Assembly (NCBI GenBank): GCA_026770585.1
Contig: MU646627.1
Coordinates: forward strand, 228,877 to 247,797
Source of the DNA: Baffinella frigidus
Taxonomy: Eukaryota; Cryptophyceae; Cryptomonadales; Baffinellaceae
DNA: 18,921 nt
Direction of reading: 5' to 3'
Positions 1-9,824 of the stretch are shown here, piece after piece. A program made the position numbers and the translations under genes. The notes under the pieces were generated by a model. The model was not told where the DNA came from and did not search any database. It saw only the letters and a list, made by a program, of their open reading frames with translations. Each line of letters starts with the position of its first letter. The stretch's first letter is position 1.

Positions 1-120
1 AAACCCTAAACCCTAAACCCTAAACTCCAAACCCTAAACCCTAAACCCTAAACCCAAAACCATAGGCCCTAAACCATAAACCATAAACCATAAACCATAA
101 ACCATAAACCATAACCATAA
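1..120 (+). repeat. Telomere-like CCCTAAA then CCATAAA array
   Basis: CCCTAAA units to about 60, then CCATAAA units to about 118. More CCCTAAA follows the first exon at 181-290. The orientation would suit a left chromosome end, but the same orientation recurs through gene introns, so it is not evidence of a terminus. Confidence 0.9.
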
Positions 121-125
121 ATCAG

Positions 126-173
126 GTAAGGGTTCGCGAGCTGGAGGCGTCGCTAAAGGACGCTGAGACCGAG
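126..173 (+). CDS. Gene 1 exon: coiled-coil segment
   Basis: Sixteen codons, VRVRELEASLKDAETE, between CAG and GTGCCC; phase 0 at both ends. The exon stands out as GC-rich sequence inside CCCTAAA/CCATAAA repeats. The heptad-like spacing of L and charged residues suggests a coiled coil. Confidence 0.55.
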
Positions 174-1979
174 GTGCCCCTAAACCCTAAACTCTAAACT
201 CTCGTTTCGGTGGAACCCTAAACCCTAAACCCTAGACCCTAAACCCTAAACCCTAAACCCTAAACCCTAAACCCTGAACCCTACATCTTAACCCTAAACC
301 CTACACCTTAACCCTCAACCTTAACCCGAAACCCGAAACCATAAACCATCAACCATAAACCCTGAATAACAAACCATAACCCCGGAACCCTGCTATGATC
401 GTGAGGTACAATCGTTGAGCGCATCTTGCGGGAAATGAACTCGCGGGGCCCCCTCGTACAAACCTGCCCAACCTAAAAGTAGTGAAGTGCGTTGAACCTC
501 ATGTGGTGAAATGCTGTGAATCTTTGGTACAAACGCTGCCGTAAGTCAACATTCGGTCCTCATACAGGGGCGGAAGATGTCTTCAAATCTGCAGAAGGCG
601 CACGACCAGGGGAACACGGTAAATGCCCCCACGAACCCTCGCCCAAACCCGAAACCTGAAACCCGAATCCCGAATCCCAGATCCCAAAACCCTCAATTTG
701 ATCACACTGTCAGGCGGTTGGTGCCAAGGACGAGATGTTGCAGGAATTCCACGACACGATCCCAATTCCCTAACCCCTGAACCCGAACCCCGAAACCCGA
801 AACCCCCAATCCCTAAATCCTAAGCCCTCCACCCAGCACCCGAAATCCTCAACCCTGAACCCTAAAACCGAAACTCGAACCCCTCAGGCGGTCGGCGCGA
901 AAGACGAGATGTTGCAGGGAGTACCACGAGACAATCACAACCCCCCCTCCCCTCAACCCGAAACCCGAAAACCGAAACCCGAAACCCGAAACCTGAAGCC
1001 CGAAACCCGAAACCGTAATTTTGATGCGCAATGGCAGGCGGTGGGCGCGAAGGACGAGATGTTGCAGGCGTACCACGAGACGATGGTGCGGCAGCGGACA
1101 GACATCGAGGCTAAGACCGCCCTCATCTCCCGGTATCCCCCCTAGGAACCTGGTGCGCGTCTTCTTGTTCGCGGGTCACCCCTCTCCACGCCAGGTCACA
1201 AGCGGCAATTTCCCGAAGTTACTTCTCAGATTCTTTCCCGGGAAACACGCCAAAAGTCAGCAATTGGAGCCTTCCATGCGCAGTGATGATTCTTGTGTGC
1301 CAGGAAATAATTTTAAAAGGAGGGAGCCTCCACCTTTGAATTATAATTTGTGTCCTGGCGTGGAACCCCTGTGCAGGCTGCGTAATGAAGTCGTGGCGCT
1401 CAAGGCGCGATAGAGATTTAATTTTGGGACAAGACAGATTCTGTCCCGCTATTTTGGGCTTTCGACGCCGAAGATAAGGGTGTATATACTATTTTAGGCA
1501 TGCAATGATGCTATCTTACGCCTTTTTATATGGACAGGTTCTGGTATGTCCGAGATGAGATTGGTGCCGAGATTTGCGTTGAAGAGAGAGACTTTTATTA
1601 CTGCCAACACGGCCGCCATGCACCCCCGTCGAGGCTGTGTATGAGCAGGGTCCACGAGAGAGGTCATGCGCCCTTCAGCTACACTCGAGGTGAAGATCGT
1701 GTATGTGGGGCGACGAGAAGGCGATGCTGCACAGGGACCGCTACAGGGGTACCTCGCCCATAAGAAACCACCTCCCCCTAGGACCCTACAGTAGGCCTAA
1801 GCCTAGGGCCCTCTGGAGGTCCTGGGGGGTGGGGGGGCGGTTTCTTATGATGGTGGTACCCCTGTAGTTGTGTTGTGATTCGCGAACACCTGTGCAGGCT
1901 GCACAACGAAGTGGTGGCGCTGAAGACGATGCTGCACAAGCCGCCCAACGCCTCGCATCCGCACCATCTTCCCTCGTGA
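126..1979 (+). CDS. 3' end of a coiled-coil-like gene (4 exons, 5' end missing)
   Basis: Exons 126-173, 568-618, 1038-1132 and 1898-1979 join as phase 0, 0 and 2 introns and end at TGA 1977-1979. All introns are GT...AG and all acceptors are CAG. The joined product is charged and helix-prone: VRVRELEASLKDAETE, then GRKMSSNLQKAHDQGNT, then AVGAKDEMLQAYHETMVRQ..., then LHNEVVALKTMLHK and a His/Pro-rich tail ending HHLPS. This composition suggests a C-terminal coiled coil. The family is not recognised and the N-terminus lies left of the window. An alternative terminal exon at 1377-1413 would give a shorter tail. Introns hold telomere-like 7-mers, two ghost copies of the third exon and two MITE-like insertions. 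The frame and phase fit is what is seen; function is unknown. Confidence 0.6.
568..618 (+). CDS. Gene 1 exon: short helical segment
   Basis: Seventeen codons, GRKMSSNLQKAHDQGNT, after CATACAG and before GTAAAT; phase 0 at both ends. The upstream 200 bases are not telomere-like and hold no recognisable exon. Confidence 0.5.
714..760 (+). pseudogene. Ghost copy 1 of gene 1 exon AVGAKDEMLQ
   Basis: Keeps the acceptor CAG and encodes AVGAKDEMLQEFHDTI, then dissolves into CCCTAA-type repeat with no donor. It matches the 5' half of the exon at 1038-1132. Confidence 0.75.
888..938 (+). pseudogene. Ghost copy 2 of gene 1 exon AVGAKDEMLQ
   Basis: Keeps CAG and AVGAKDEMLQ, then carries a one-base insertion relative to the full exon (CAGGGAGTACC against CAGGCGTACC). 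It ends in C-rich repeat without a donor. Confidence 0.75.
1038..1132 (+). CDS. Gene 1 exon: AVGAKDEMLQAYHETM helix, full copy
   Basis: Full-length third copy, 31 codons plus two bases, ending ALISR across the junction with donor CG|GTATCC (phase 2). It is the only one of the three copies that stays open to a usable donor. The phase matches the start of the exon at 1898. Confidence 0.65.
1186..1363. mobile_element. MITE family A, copy 1 (178 bp)
   Basis: Bounded by CCACGCCAGGTCACA and TGTGTCCTGGCGTGG, a 15-bp terminal inverted repeat with one mismatch. A second copy in the opposite orientation lies at 17394-17573; both share the internal stretch GAAACACGCCAAAAGTCAGC. Flanks show ACCCCT on both sides, a possible imperfect target duplication. 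No coding capacity, so non-autonomous. Confidence 0.8.
1377..1413 (+). CDS. Possible alternative terminal exon (LRNEVVALKAR)
   Basis: The acceptor GTGCAG is followed by one base completing a codon and then LRNEVVALKAR and TAG 1411-1413. It is homologous to the exon at 1898-1979 and has the same phase 2 entry. It could be used as an earlier terminal exon or be a truncated ghost. It lies 13 bases after MITE A. Confidence 0.4.
1414..1740. other. Intron sequence, no exon seen
   Basis: Non-repetitive mixed-composition DNA between the two terminal-exon candidates. I find no homologous exon pair, ghost or telomere-like tract here. Confidence 0.4.
1741..1867. mobile_element. MITE family B, full copy
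   Basis: Ends are CTACAGGGGTACC and GGTACCCCTGTAG, with the inverted match continuing inward to CATAAGAAACC. One end of the same family recurs alone at 18007-18040. Its interior holds CCTAGGACCCTACAGTAGGC, which is also in the right arm of the element at 8004-8649, so the families share a module. Confidence 0.75.
1898..1979 (+). CDS. Gene 1 terminal exon with stop
   Basis: The acceptor GTGCAG is followed by a phase 2 completion and LHNEVVALKTMLHKPPNASH, ending HHLPS and TGA. It is the longer of two homologous terminal exons and starts 30 bases after MITE B. Confidence 0.55.
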
Positions 1980-1991
1980 CCACGTCAGCCG

Positions 1992-2067
1992 CTGGGACGG
2001 GCCCGCCTCGGGGACGGAGGCTAGACGGGCCCGCCTCGGGGACGGAGGCTAGACGGGCCCGCCTCGG
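1992..2067. repeat. GC-rich tandem repeat, unit about 28 bp
   Basis: About 2.7 copies of a unit containing ACGGGCCCGCCTCGGGGACG. Related diverged blocks lie at about 2236-2320 and 2410-2460, so this minisatellite once extended over most of 1990-2460, with a two-hairpin element inserted in it. Confidence 0.85.
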
Positions 2068-2108
2068 GACTCATCGGAGCATCTCGCATTGTCACGACGG
2101 GGGCCTAC

Positions 2109-2220
2109 CTCTGTCTCGTGACCTCATTCGGGCTCACCAGTTTGGTGAGACCGGGCCTGTTTTCTCCCCAAAGTTGACGGGGTTGTACCACGAACCCAGG
2201 ATGTCAGCTTGAGAATAGTC
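2109..2220 (-). repeat. Two-hairpin dispersed element, copy D
   Basis: Reverse copy of the ~110-bp element seen at 5530, 10099, 12474 and 14411. It has AAGTTGAC/GTCAGCTT as the first stem arms and GGCTCACC/GGTGAG as the second. It lies inside the GC-rich minisatellite region. Confidence 0.8.
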
Positions 2221-2588
2221 TCTGAAGCCGGCGGAGGCTGGGACGGGCCCGCCTCGGGATGGGATGGGCCCGTCTCAGGGCTGAGGGACGTGGTCCAGGA
2301 CGGGCCCACCTCGGGGTAGGAGGACAGGCCTAGCCTACGTCCTCGCAGAGAGTAAAATGGCGCACGAATGTACTTGAAAGCAGTTCGGAAGGAAACACAG
2401 CGACTGACGGAGGCTGGCACGGGCCCGGGACGGGTGAAGGCTGCCTCGGGACGAAGGCTGCCACGCGTTAGTCTTAGGAGCATAGGACCACCCCAGGGGC
2501 GCTGCGTGTCCTCCATTTTGAGTAGCCCCTGTAGCGTCGCCCGGGCCTGACGGAGTTGTAACAGGGGAGAGGCCTCTCTCGTCGCCCC

Positions 2589-2720
2589 TGGGTTGAGAGT
2601 TTAGGGTTTGGGGTTACGCCTCAGCATTCAGCGTTCAGCGTTCAGCGTTCAGCGTTCAGCGTTTAAGGCTCAGGGTGTAGAGATTAGGGATTAGAGATAA
2701 GGGATTAGGGTGGGGGTTTA
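2589..2720 (-). repeat. G-rich telomere-like tract with TTCAGCG array
   Basis: Includes TTTAGGG units and five tandem copies of the 7-mer TTCAGCG (about 2620-2662), a homogenised variant. G-rich strand is on +, opposite to most tracts in the window. Confidence 0.85.
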
Positions 2721-2847
2721 GGAGAGCTTACGCTGCCCACAAATCAAAGCACGCGTGCTATGAGAGAACATTTTGTTGAAACCGACACGGTCAAAAAAAA
2801 GTGATGCCCTTCACGGTCTAGAAAATCCTCCTCTGCTCCACACGTTG

Positions 2848-3372
2848 GTTTAGCTCTCCAGTGCAGAGGCTCGTGTAGAGGGGATAGAGGTGTGCGACAC
2901 CGCTCCCATGCTCACTTACACGCACCGAAACCAAGTCAGCCTGCTTTGAGGCTCATGGTATGCCATGGTTGAGGCAAAAGAGCTCCAACCACGGGTACCC
3001 CAGATGTCAAGAGGGAGCAAGTCCTTTAAGATTCCAAGGTGAGAGAGGATTGTGTGTGTGCTGTTGTGGTCCTGTAGGTCCTTGAGGTTTTAAATGCTCC
3101 CAACATACGCCAACGACACGCCCTTCCGTAGAAAGGACTGCAGAGAAAGCATTTTTGCTTTCGGATCGCGTTTCGCTCTCCAGTGCAGAGGCTCGTGAAG
3201 AAGGGATACAGGGCGGCTCTAGTGGGGTGGGTAAAGGTATGCGATATCGCTCCCATGCTCACTTACACGCACCGAACCCAAGTCAGCCTCCTTTGAGGCT
3301 CATGGTATCACATGGTTGAAGTTCAAGAGCTTCAATCACGAATACCCAACAAGGTGAAAGGGATTGTGTGGG
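2848..3372. repeat. Direct duplication of a ~200-bp block
   Basis: Bases about 2848-3068 and 3168-3372 share CTCTCCAGTGCAGAGGCTCG, then GCTCCCATGCTCACTTACAC and GAGGCTCATGGTAT in the same order. A third copy of the first motif is at about 4139. No open frame is conserved between copies and no RNA gene was recognised. Confidence 0.75.
3064..3200. repeat. Copy of the right end and flank of the 3461-4061 element
   Basis: Matches about 4021-4165: GGTTTTAAATGCTCCCAACA, then CCAACGACACGCC and GCAGAGAAAGCATTTTTGC. The terminal segment and its flank were therefore duplicated together. Confidence 0.75.
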
Positions 3373-3460
3373 GGGGTGAGGTGAAATCAGTTAGACACCA
3401 AACATGGCCACAAAAGATGAAAGGAGATGAATGTGGTATTGTTGGGGTTAGAGCCCTACA

Positions 3461-4061
3461 GGGAGCGTTTAAAACCTAAAGGACCTAAAGGACCTAAAGG
3501 TTCCGTACGTTAGAGCGTTTGCGGTAATTGTTGTCCGTTTTGGACGTACGGTTTCCCGGTTTTCCGGTTTTGAAAAGGGACTTATCCCTTATGTGGCGAG
3601 ACAGTTCTGGAGGCCTTTCGTTTCAATGAAAATCACTACACGGATCCCTAAGGATTTGAATGGTGCGGACAAGGATTTCCCGGGGCTAAAAATCAGGGTT
3701 TTCTCGGATCGTTAAGCTCCAATTATTCAATTTGTTCAGCTTAGCGAGCCTGACAAGCTGGTTGTTTTTTTAAAATTTTCCGTTCAGGGGCGGCCGAGCC
3801 CAAAATGTCAAAGTCGATTTTTTGACGAAGTGACGACTTGAGGCGGCGCCGGCACATCAGGGATAGGACGTGACAAGGATTTTAAACGGTACCAACAGGC
3901 GCAATTCTGGTACTATTTAAAATCCTTGTCACGTCCTATAAGTCCCTTTCAAAACCGGAAAACCGGGAAACCGTACGTCCAAAATGGACAACAATTACCG
4001 CAAACGCTCTAACGTACGGAACCTTTAGGTCCTGTAGGTCCTTTAGGTTTTAAATGCTCCC
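3461..4061. mobile_element. Large TIR element (601 bp, ~124-bp TIRs)
   Basis: Left arm 3461-3584 and right arm 3939-4061 are near-perfect inverted repeats, beginning GGGAGCGTTTAAAACC and ending GGTTTTAAATGCTCCC. A second hairpin is nested in the right half (about 3860-3940, GGACGTGACAAGGATTTTAAA and its complement). No transposase frame is visible, so it is non-autonomous. TTAA lies symmetrically near both ends, which recalls piggyBac-type targets, but the match continues outside TTAA. Confidence 0.85.
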
Positions 4062-4229
4062 AACAAATGCCAACGACACGCCGTTCCGTAGAAGGGATCT
4101 GCAGAGAAAGCATTTTTGCCTTCGGATCGCGTTTCGCTCTCCAGTGCAGAGGCTCGTGAAGAGGTCCTTTCTTTAGTTAAAGGTGGAGCTTGTGTAGAGC
4201 TCGCGAAACCTAGGAAAATTAATAGTGGC

Positions 4230-4753
4230 GGACCCCAGGATGAGTTTTGTAGAGCGACTGAATATACACTTTTGTGGGCAAAACGTCATTTTGCGCCCCT
4301 CCAAAAGAGGCCTTCCGATGTCCCGATGAAAAATCTGAGACCACATTCAAGATAAAAGTTTCAAAACTGTTTCACGAATGTGGGCTCAGAATTCCGGTGG
4401 CACTCTTCAAATTTCTCGAAATTTCTCGCCCCCCTAGAAAACTCGGTTTCTGGGCTCGTAAACTTAAGAGTGCCACCGGAATTCTGAGCCCACATCCGTG
4501 ACACAGTTTTGAAACTTTTATCTTGAATGTGGTCTCAGATTTTTTATCGCGACATCGGAAGGCCTCTTTTGGAGGGGCGCAAAATGACGTTTTGCCCACA
4601 AAAGTGTGCTTTGGTGCTTTGGTGCTTTTCTTTACACTCACATCGAAGGCCACGCCCACCTCACTCTTGAGGAGTTGGGAACGATCTACGGGTGAGCTCC
4701 CCGACCCACCTATGCGTATATTCAGTCGCTTTACAAAACTCATCCTGGGGTCC
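4230..4753. mobile_element. Nested foldback element upstream of the second gene
   Basis: Inner arms 4267-4407 and 4466-4608 are long inverted repeats (CACTTTTGTGGGCAAAACG...). Outer arms 4230-4266 and 4716-4753 pair as GGACCCCAGGATGAGTTTTG and complement, with about 107 unmatched bases in the right half. The open frames here are by-products of the palindrome, since both strands give related peptides. No transposase seen. Confidence 0.85.
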
Positions 4754-4759
4754 GATACT

Positions 4760-4936
4760 ATGAAAATGGCTCCAACGCTTCCTAAAGTCAACTTTGAGGA
4801 CTGCGACCCGAGGACCACCGCTGACGTCAGAGTTCCCGCGGAGGGCTTGCGGGTCACCAGAACTGTAAGGAATGGCGCTCGTCGGTGGATCACCGGAGAA
4901 CGCGTCGGTCGACGACGCGAATGCGGAGCAGTGTAA
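4760..4936 (+). other. Possible upstream ORF overlapping the gene 2 start
   Basis: From ATG 4760 or 4766 an open frame begins MKMAPTLPKVNFEDCD and stops at 4936, overlapping the main start codon in another frame. It may be a regulatory uORF or chance. No family recognised. Confidence 0.25.
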
Positions 4937-4979
4937 TCGCAACGGCAACTCAGCGCTTGCCTCTGAGCAGCTCACGGAG
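4872..4979 (+). CDS. Gene 2 exon 1: start and first TPR helix
   Basis: ATG 4872 gives MALVGGSPENASVDDANAEQ and then CNRNGNSALASEQLTE, 36 codons to donor GAG|GTTGGA. The NGNSALAS motif is the classic first helix of a HOP/STI1-type TPR. Splicing to 5092 restores ...EQLTE-AVQWYTIGL, exactly the expected TPR continuation. An in-frame TAA just upstream supports this start. Confidence 0.75.
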
Positions 4980-7900
4980 GTTGGAAACCCCCCCGTCCTT
5001 TCCACGCAACCCGCCACGACCTGCGCCGTCCTGGCACCAAACCCAGCAACAACGATCTCACCCGTGCCCCCTTGTCGACCCCTCACCGCAGGCTGTGCAG
5101 TGGTACACGATCGGGCTCCAGCGTGACCAGGAGAAGGCGCTGCACCCAGTGCTCCTCTCGAACCGCTCCTCGGCTTTCGCACACGTTGGCAACTGGGCGG
5201 GGTCGCTCGACGATGCAGAGAATTGCATCGCGATCCGTCCTACTTGGCCGCGCGGACACGCGTGCAAGGGGGCCGCGCTCGAGGGGCTCGCGCGGCACGA
5301 GGACGCTCTTGCAGCGTTCGAGGTGGCCCTCGAGCTCGATCCCAATTCAGTGGAGCTCTCTCTCATCATCGACGACGTCCGTGCCACCGTCGCTGCCCAG
5401 GTCCTCAACTGCACACCCTGCACCCTGCACCTTACACCCTGCACCCTATTACCCTACACCCTACACTCTAAACTGCCCAGGTGCGACAGGAGGAATCAAA
5501 TCCTAGCGCTGCCTCAGTCACGTTGCCCGACTCTTCTCGAGTTGACATACTGGGTTGCCGGTAAAAATTCGTCAACTTTGGAGCGGGCAAGAGCCCGGGC
5601 TCACCCTAATGGAGAGACCAAATAGACTGAGACAGAGCTAGGACTCGCACGTCGGAATCCTCGCGGAGTCTGGCTGTCAATGAAGGGTTTGGTGTTTACT
5701 TCGAGCCGCTCTGCGGATCCGTCAAAAAAAACACGGCAGCAGCTTAAATCGAGGGTTGGGGGGGGGGGGTTCCAAGGGCGGGATTTCCCTGCGGAGGTAC
5801 ACTTGAAAGTATACCAGCCATCTCTTCACCCCCCTAGGACGAAGAGCGAGTGTCGGATTCTCACCCGCTCCAGCACTAATCCACGGACCTGAAAAAGACG
5901 GGTTGCCACGGACCTGAAAATTCCGGGTTGCTCCCGAATCACTCCATTACTAATATAGGGACGAACCCCCCCCTACACCCTATACCCTATACACTAAACC
6001 CTAAACCCTAAACCACCCACAGAGATGATTTCTGAGTCGTATAAACCGTAAACCCGAGATAAACCCTAAACCCTAAACCCCAAAGACCAACCACTGGAAC
6101 CACAGGGCGCTGCTCGCCGGCTCGCCGCAGAAGCCCCACTAAAATCCTAAACCCTAAACCCTAAACCCTGAACCCTAAACCCTAAACCCTAAACCCTGAA
6201 CCCTGAACCCTAAACCCTACCCTAAAATCCCCGCACAACCCGAAACCCTAAACCCCAATGCGGAGCCGCAGCCCTCCGACCCACCCCTGGCAGAGCGCAA
6301 TGCAGAGAAGTTGGCCGTGGAAATATCGGGAAATTGGTAAGAGTCGACACGGTTCCGGTCAACAAAAACGTTGGCATCGACCGTTTTTCAGAGCGATCGA
6401 CAACCCCAAACCCCAAACACCATACTCTCCTCGCCTTCCCACCGCAGCAGCCGGAGTTGGAGGACGACTGGGATTTCGAGTTCGATTTGGAGCCGGAAAA
6501 TCCACCCCCTAAACCATGAACCGTAATCCCTGAACCCTCAACCCCCAAACACCAGGCCGTCCTCGCCTTTTCGCCGCAGAAGTCTCCCCCTTAGCAGGTT
6601 TGATTTCGATTTGGAGCGGGAAAACCCAACCCCTAAGCCCTATCACCCCTGAACCTTGAGCCCTAAGCACGAAACAACAGGCGCTCCTGAGCTTCTCGCC
6701 GCAGAAGTCACCCCCGCCGCAGCCAGCGCCGGAGTTTGAAGATGAGTGGGTGGAGCCTGAGGCGTGGCGCCAAGTGCCGACCGTGGTGAAGCTGGAGGCG
6801 CCTCCGCTGAGGGAGGAGGCTCCCCAGGTACAACCCTACACCCTACATCCGACATCCTTCAACCTGCACTCTACACCCTACACCCTAAACCTGTTCAAAA
6901 CTGTCAAGTCTCCTGATTAGAACCTGATAGAAACATACCAACCGCCCAATTAGAGCGCCGCAAACGTTCGGTTGGTTTCCTATCAAACGTTTGGTCGGTT
7001 TCCTATCAAAATGCTGTTCAGATCTAGCACAGATAAACCTTAGGAGGTTGGCGCCAAGGGCCGAAAATGGCTCGGAAGGAGGTGGCGCCTGCGCAGTAGG
7101 AGGCTTCCCCGGGGCAACCCTCAACCCCCAACCCCCAACTCTCAACCCCAAACCGATTCACCCGTGTGAAGTCTCCTAATTGGATGAGGCTAATTTCCCA
7201 AGGGTGGGAGGGCTGGAGGGCTCCGGAGAGGGAGGGCTCCTCAGAGCCCGCCGACCCTCCCCCGGTACAACCATGCACCCTACACCCTAAACCCCACACC
7301 AGAAAACCTACACCCTAGACCCTAAACCCTAGACCCTAAAGCCTTAACCATAAACCCCAAACCATAAAATGTGCATAACCCCTAACCCCCAAACCCCAAC
7401 ACGTAAACCCCACACAGGTGCCGTCTCCCGTGCCGGAGCAATTCGCGCCAACGATCTCGGAGAACGGGAGCAACCCCACACACTAACACCTCAACCCTGT
7501 ACAGGTCCCGTCTCCCGTGCCGGTGCAGGTTCCGTTTCCCGTGGCGGGGCAAACCACGGCGACGATCTCAGAGAACGGGAGCAACCCCATGTACAAGGCG
7601 ACCGCGGTGAACGGGAGCAACAGCACGATCACTGAGAACGGGAGCAACGCGATGTTCCAGACCACCGTCCCTGAGCGGTACCCACCCAGCATCTTACAAA
7701 TAGTCCGCCGACCCGACGGAGGCAGAGGTTGAGACTCTTTGCGTGGAATCCCAGTGTGACACGTAGTGTTGTGAGGGGGGTGGGGTTCAACACCACCGTC
7801 CCGGATCGGTAAGCTGTCCTCATACATTGCTCGCCGTAAACCCTAAACCCTAAACCTTCGACACTAGACCCTGGACCCTAAACCCTAACCCCTAACCCCC

Positions 7901-9744
7901 AACCCCTAAATCCTAAACCCTAAACCCCAAACCCTAAACCCCAAACCCTGAACCCTAACCCCTCGCCAGGTACCAGGAGGTTCCCGCGAGAATCGGTTCT
8001 CGGATCCGTAGGAACCCCCCTATGTCCCTACGGATGGCCTACGGCAGGGTCCTAGGGATTATCCTCTCATGGGTTATTTTCGAAATCCTTTTGTAGTCAT
8101 GTTTGTGTGTGGGATGAACCCTACCCCCCCCGACAGGTACGAGGAGGTTCAGATCCCGGCAACGGAACAGGCGCTCAAGTTCTCGCAGGTCTGTCTCTAT
8201 CTGTCCACTTAGCAGCGACCCAAGATATTTTCCCTCGGATTCTCGGGGGAAATGCGGTTAGAATCCAATGCAAATGGATAAGATTCTAGTACCAATCGTT
8301 TAGATGGACTGTATCGGTGAAGTCCCCGGTGGCTGCTAAGTGGATCTGGACCGCTCACAAGGCTACAGGGAACACTTTTCAACGGGAATTGGATCTTTTT
8401 CTACAATTTGTGTTGGAAATGGTCACGTTATCCCCGGATATCCGGGGCTGACGGTACCCCGTAGTGTTTTGAGCGGTGTAGGGGTTAGGGTTGAGGTTCT
8501 GAGGGGGTTTGGATTAGGGTTTCGGCCAGCGTCCCCGAGCGGTACAGCCACACAGCGGTCTTCGAACGGATTTTGAACAACCCCTAAGCGATAAGACCTA
8601 GGACCCTACAGTAGGCAACCCGTAGGGACATAGGGGGGTTCCTACGGATAAGGATACGGAAACTCGGGCTCTCAGCGCCCTAAAATCCCTGAGTAGCCCG
8701 CTGTGTGGTAGAGGTTCCGGCGCCGGAATCGGGGCTCAAAGGCCCGCAGGTCTGTCTCGAGGGTGTGGGGGTGAGGGATTAGGGGTTAGGTTTCAGGGGT
8801 TGGCGCTTGGGATTAGGGTTGTGGGGGTAGGGTTTAGGGTTCGCATGTAACGCAGGTCTGTCGAGCAACGGCCCTCCTCCTCATCCCTAACCCCCATCTC
8901 CTATTCCTCTCCAACCCCCCCCCCCCCTCCAGAACCAGCCCACCCTCCCCTAAGCCCTAAACCCTACACCGTAAACCCTGAACCCTAAACCCGCAACGCC
9001 TTACAGCCGACGATGCGGATGGTGGAGCAACGACCGGAGGCTTCCTCCTGAACCCTAACCCGCGGGAGTAGGGATGCACACCCTACTCTCCTCCTGAACC
9101 CTCACCCCTATTCCCCAACGGTCCTATCCTCCTAGGACTAGCCCTACCGCAGGACCTTACGTTCCTTAATGTCGAGTAACCTCTGTAACGCCTCCCCCCT
9201 AACTCCCTCCCTGGGACACCAGCCGACGATGCGGATCGTGGAGCAACGACCGGAGGCAGCTTCGGTGGCACCCGCGGGCGTCGGGATGCACATCATGCTC
9301 GACGAGACGGCCCAGCCCGGCAACAGGGTAAACCCTAAACCCTAAACCCTAAACCCGGAACCCGGAACCCGAAACCAGGCCCTAAACTACGAACCTGAAA
9401 TCCGGAACCCTGAACCCTAAACCCGAGACCCTGGACCCGAAATCCGAAACCCTGAAACGGAAAACCGACACCCTGCACACTAAACACTAAGCCCTGAGCC
9501 CTCCCCCCCGCACACCTCGCCCTGATCCCCCATTCCCCAACCCCAATACCCACCCCTAATCCTGAAACCCGAAACCCGAAACCCGAAAGGCTAAGACCGA
9601 AAGCCGAAAGGCCAAGGGCGAAAGCCGAAAGCCGAAAGGCTAAGGCCGAAAGCCCTGAGCAGGTGGTGGTAGTGCAGCTGGCCCCGTGGTCACCTCTCCA
9701 GGTCCCCCCAAACACCCTTTCCAATTCGTGGATGCCATTTTGTG

Positions 9745-9824
<80 letters not shown>

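Larger units (their letters stand above)
8004..8649. mobile_element. Inverted-repeat arms bracketing exon 5
   Basis: ATCCGTAGGAACCCCCCTAT and the next 10 bases at 8004-8033 are perfectly inverted at 8620-8649, and looser pairing continues to about 8063 and 8592. Between the arms lie coding exon 8137-8188 and a nested element at 8204-8344. The arms may be one large non-autonomous element that captured an exon, or two inserts. Confidence 0.75.

Noticed and set aside
1-60. Left edge as a true chromosome end
   Set aside because: CCCTAAA is in the right orientation, but the tract is short, degenerate and of the same kind as many intron tracts in the window.
4372-5182. Two 173-aa minus-strand frames
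   Set aside because: The first lies in the foldback palindrome and mirrors the plus-strand frame; the second is antisense to the TPR exon.
6272-6336. Inclusion of this candidate exon in the gene 2 model
   Set aside because: Its phase 2 end does not match exon 6705; exons 5092-5400 and 6705-6827 join cleanly without it. Listed only as a low-confidence candidate.
9335-9724. Long minus-strand frame with GFRVQGLGFRV-type repeats
   Set aside because: It is the translation of the CCCGAAA/CCCTAAA tract on the other strand. Similar frames at 849-1076, 15728-16108 and 15946-16290 are rejected for the same reason.
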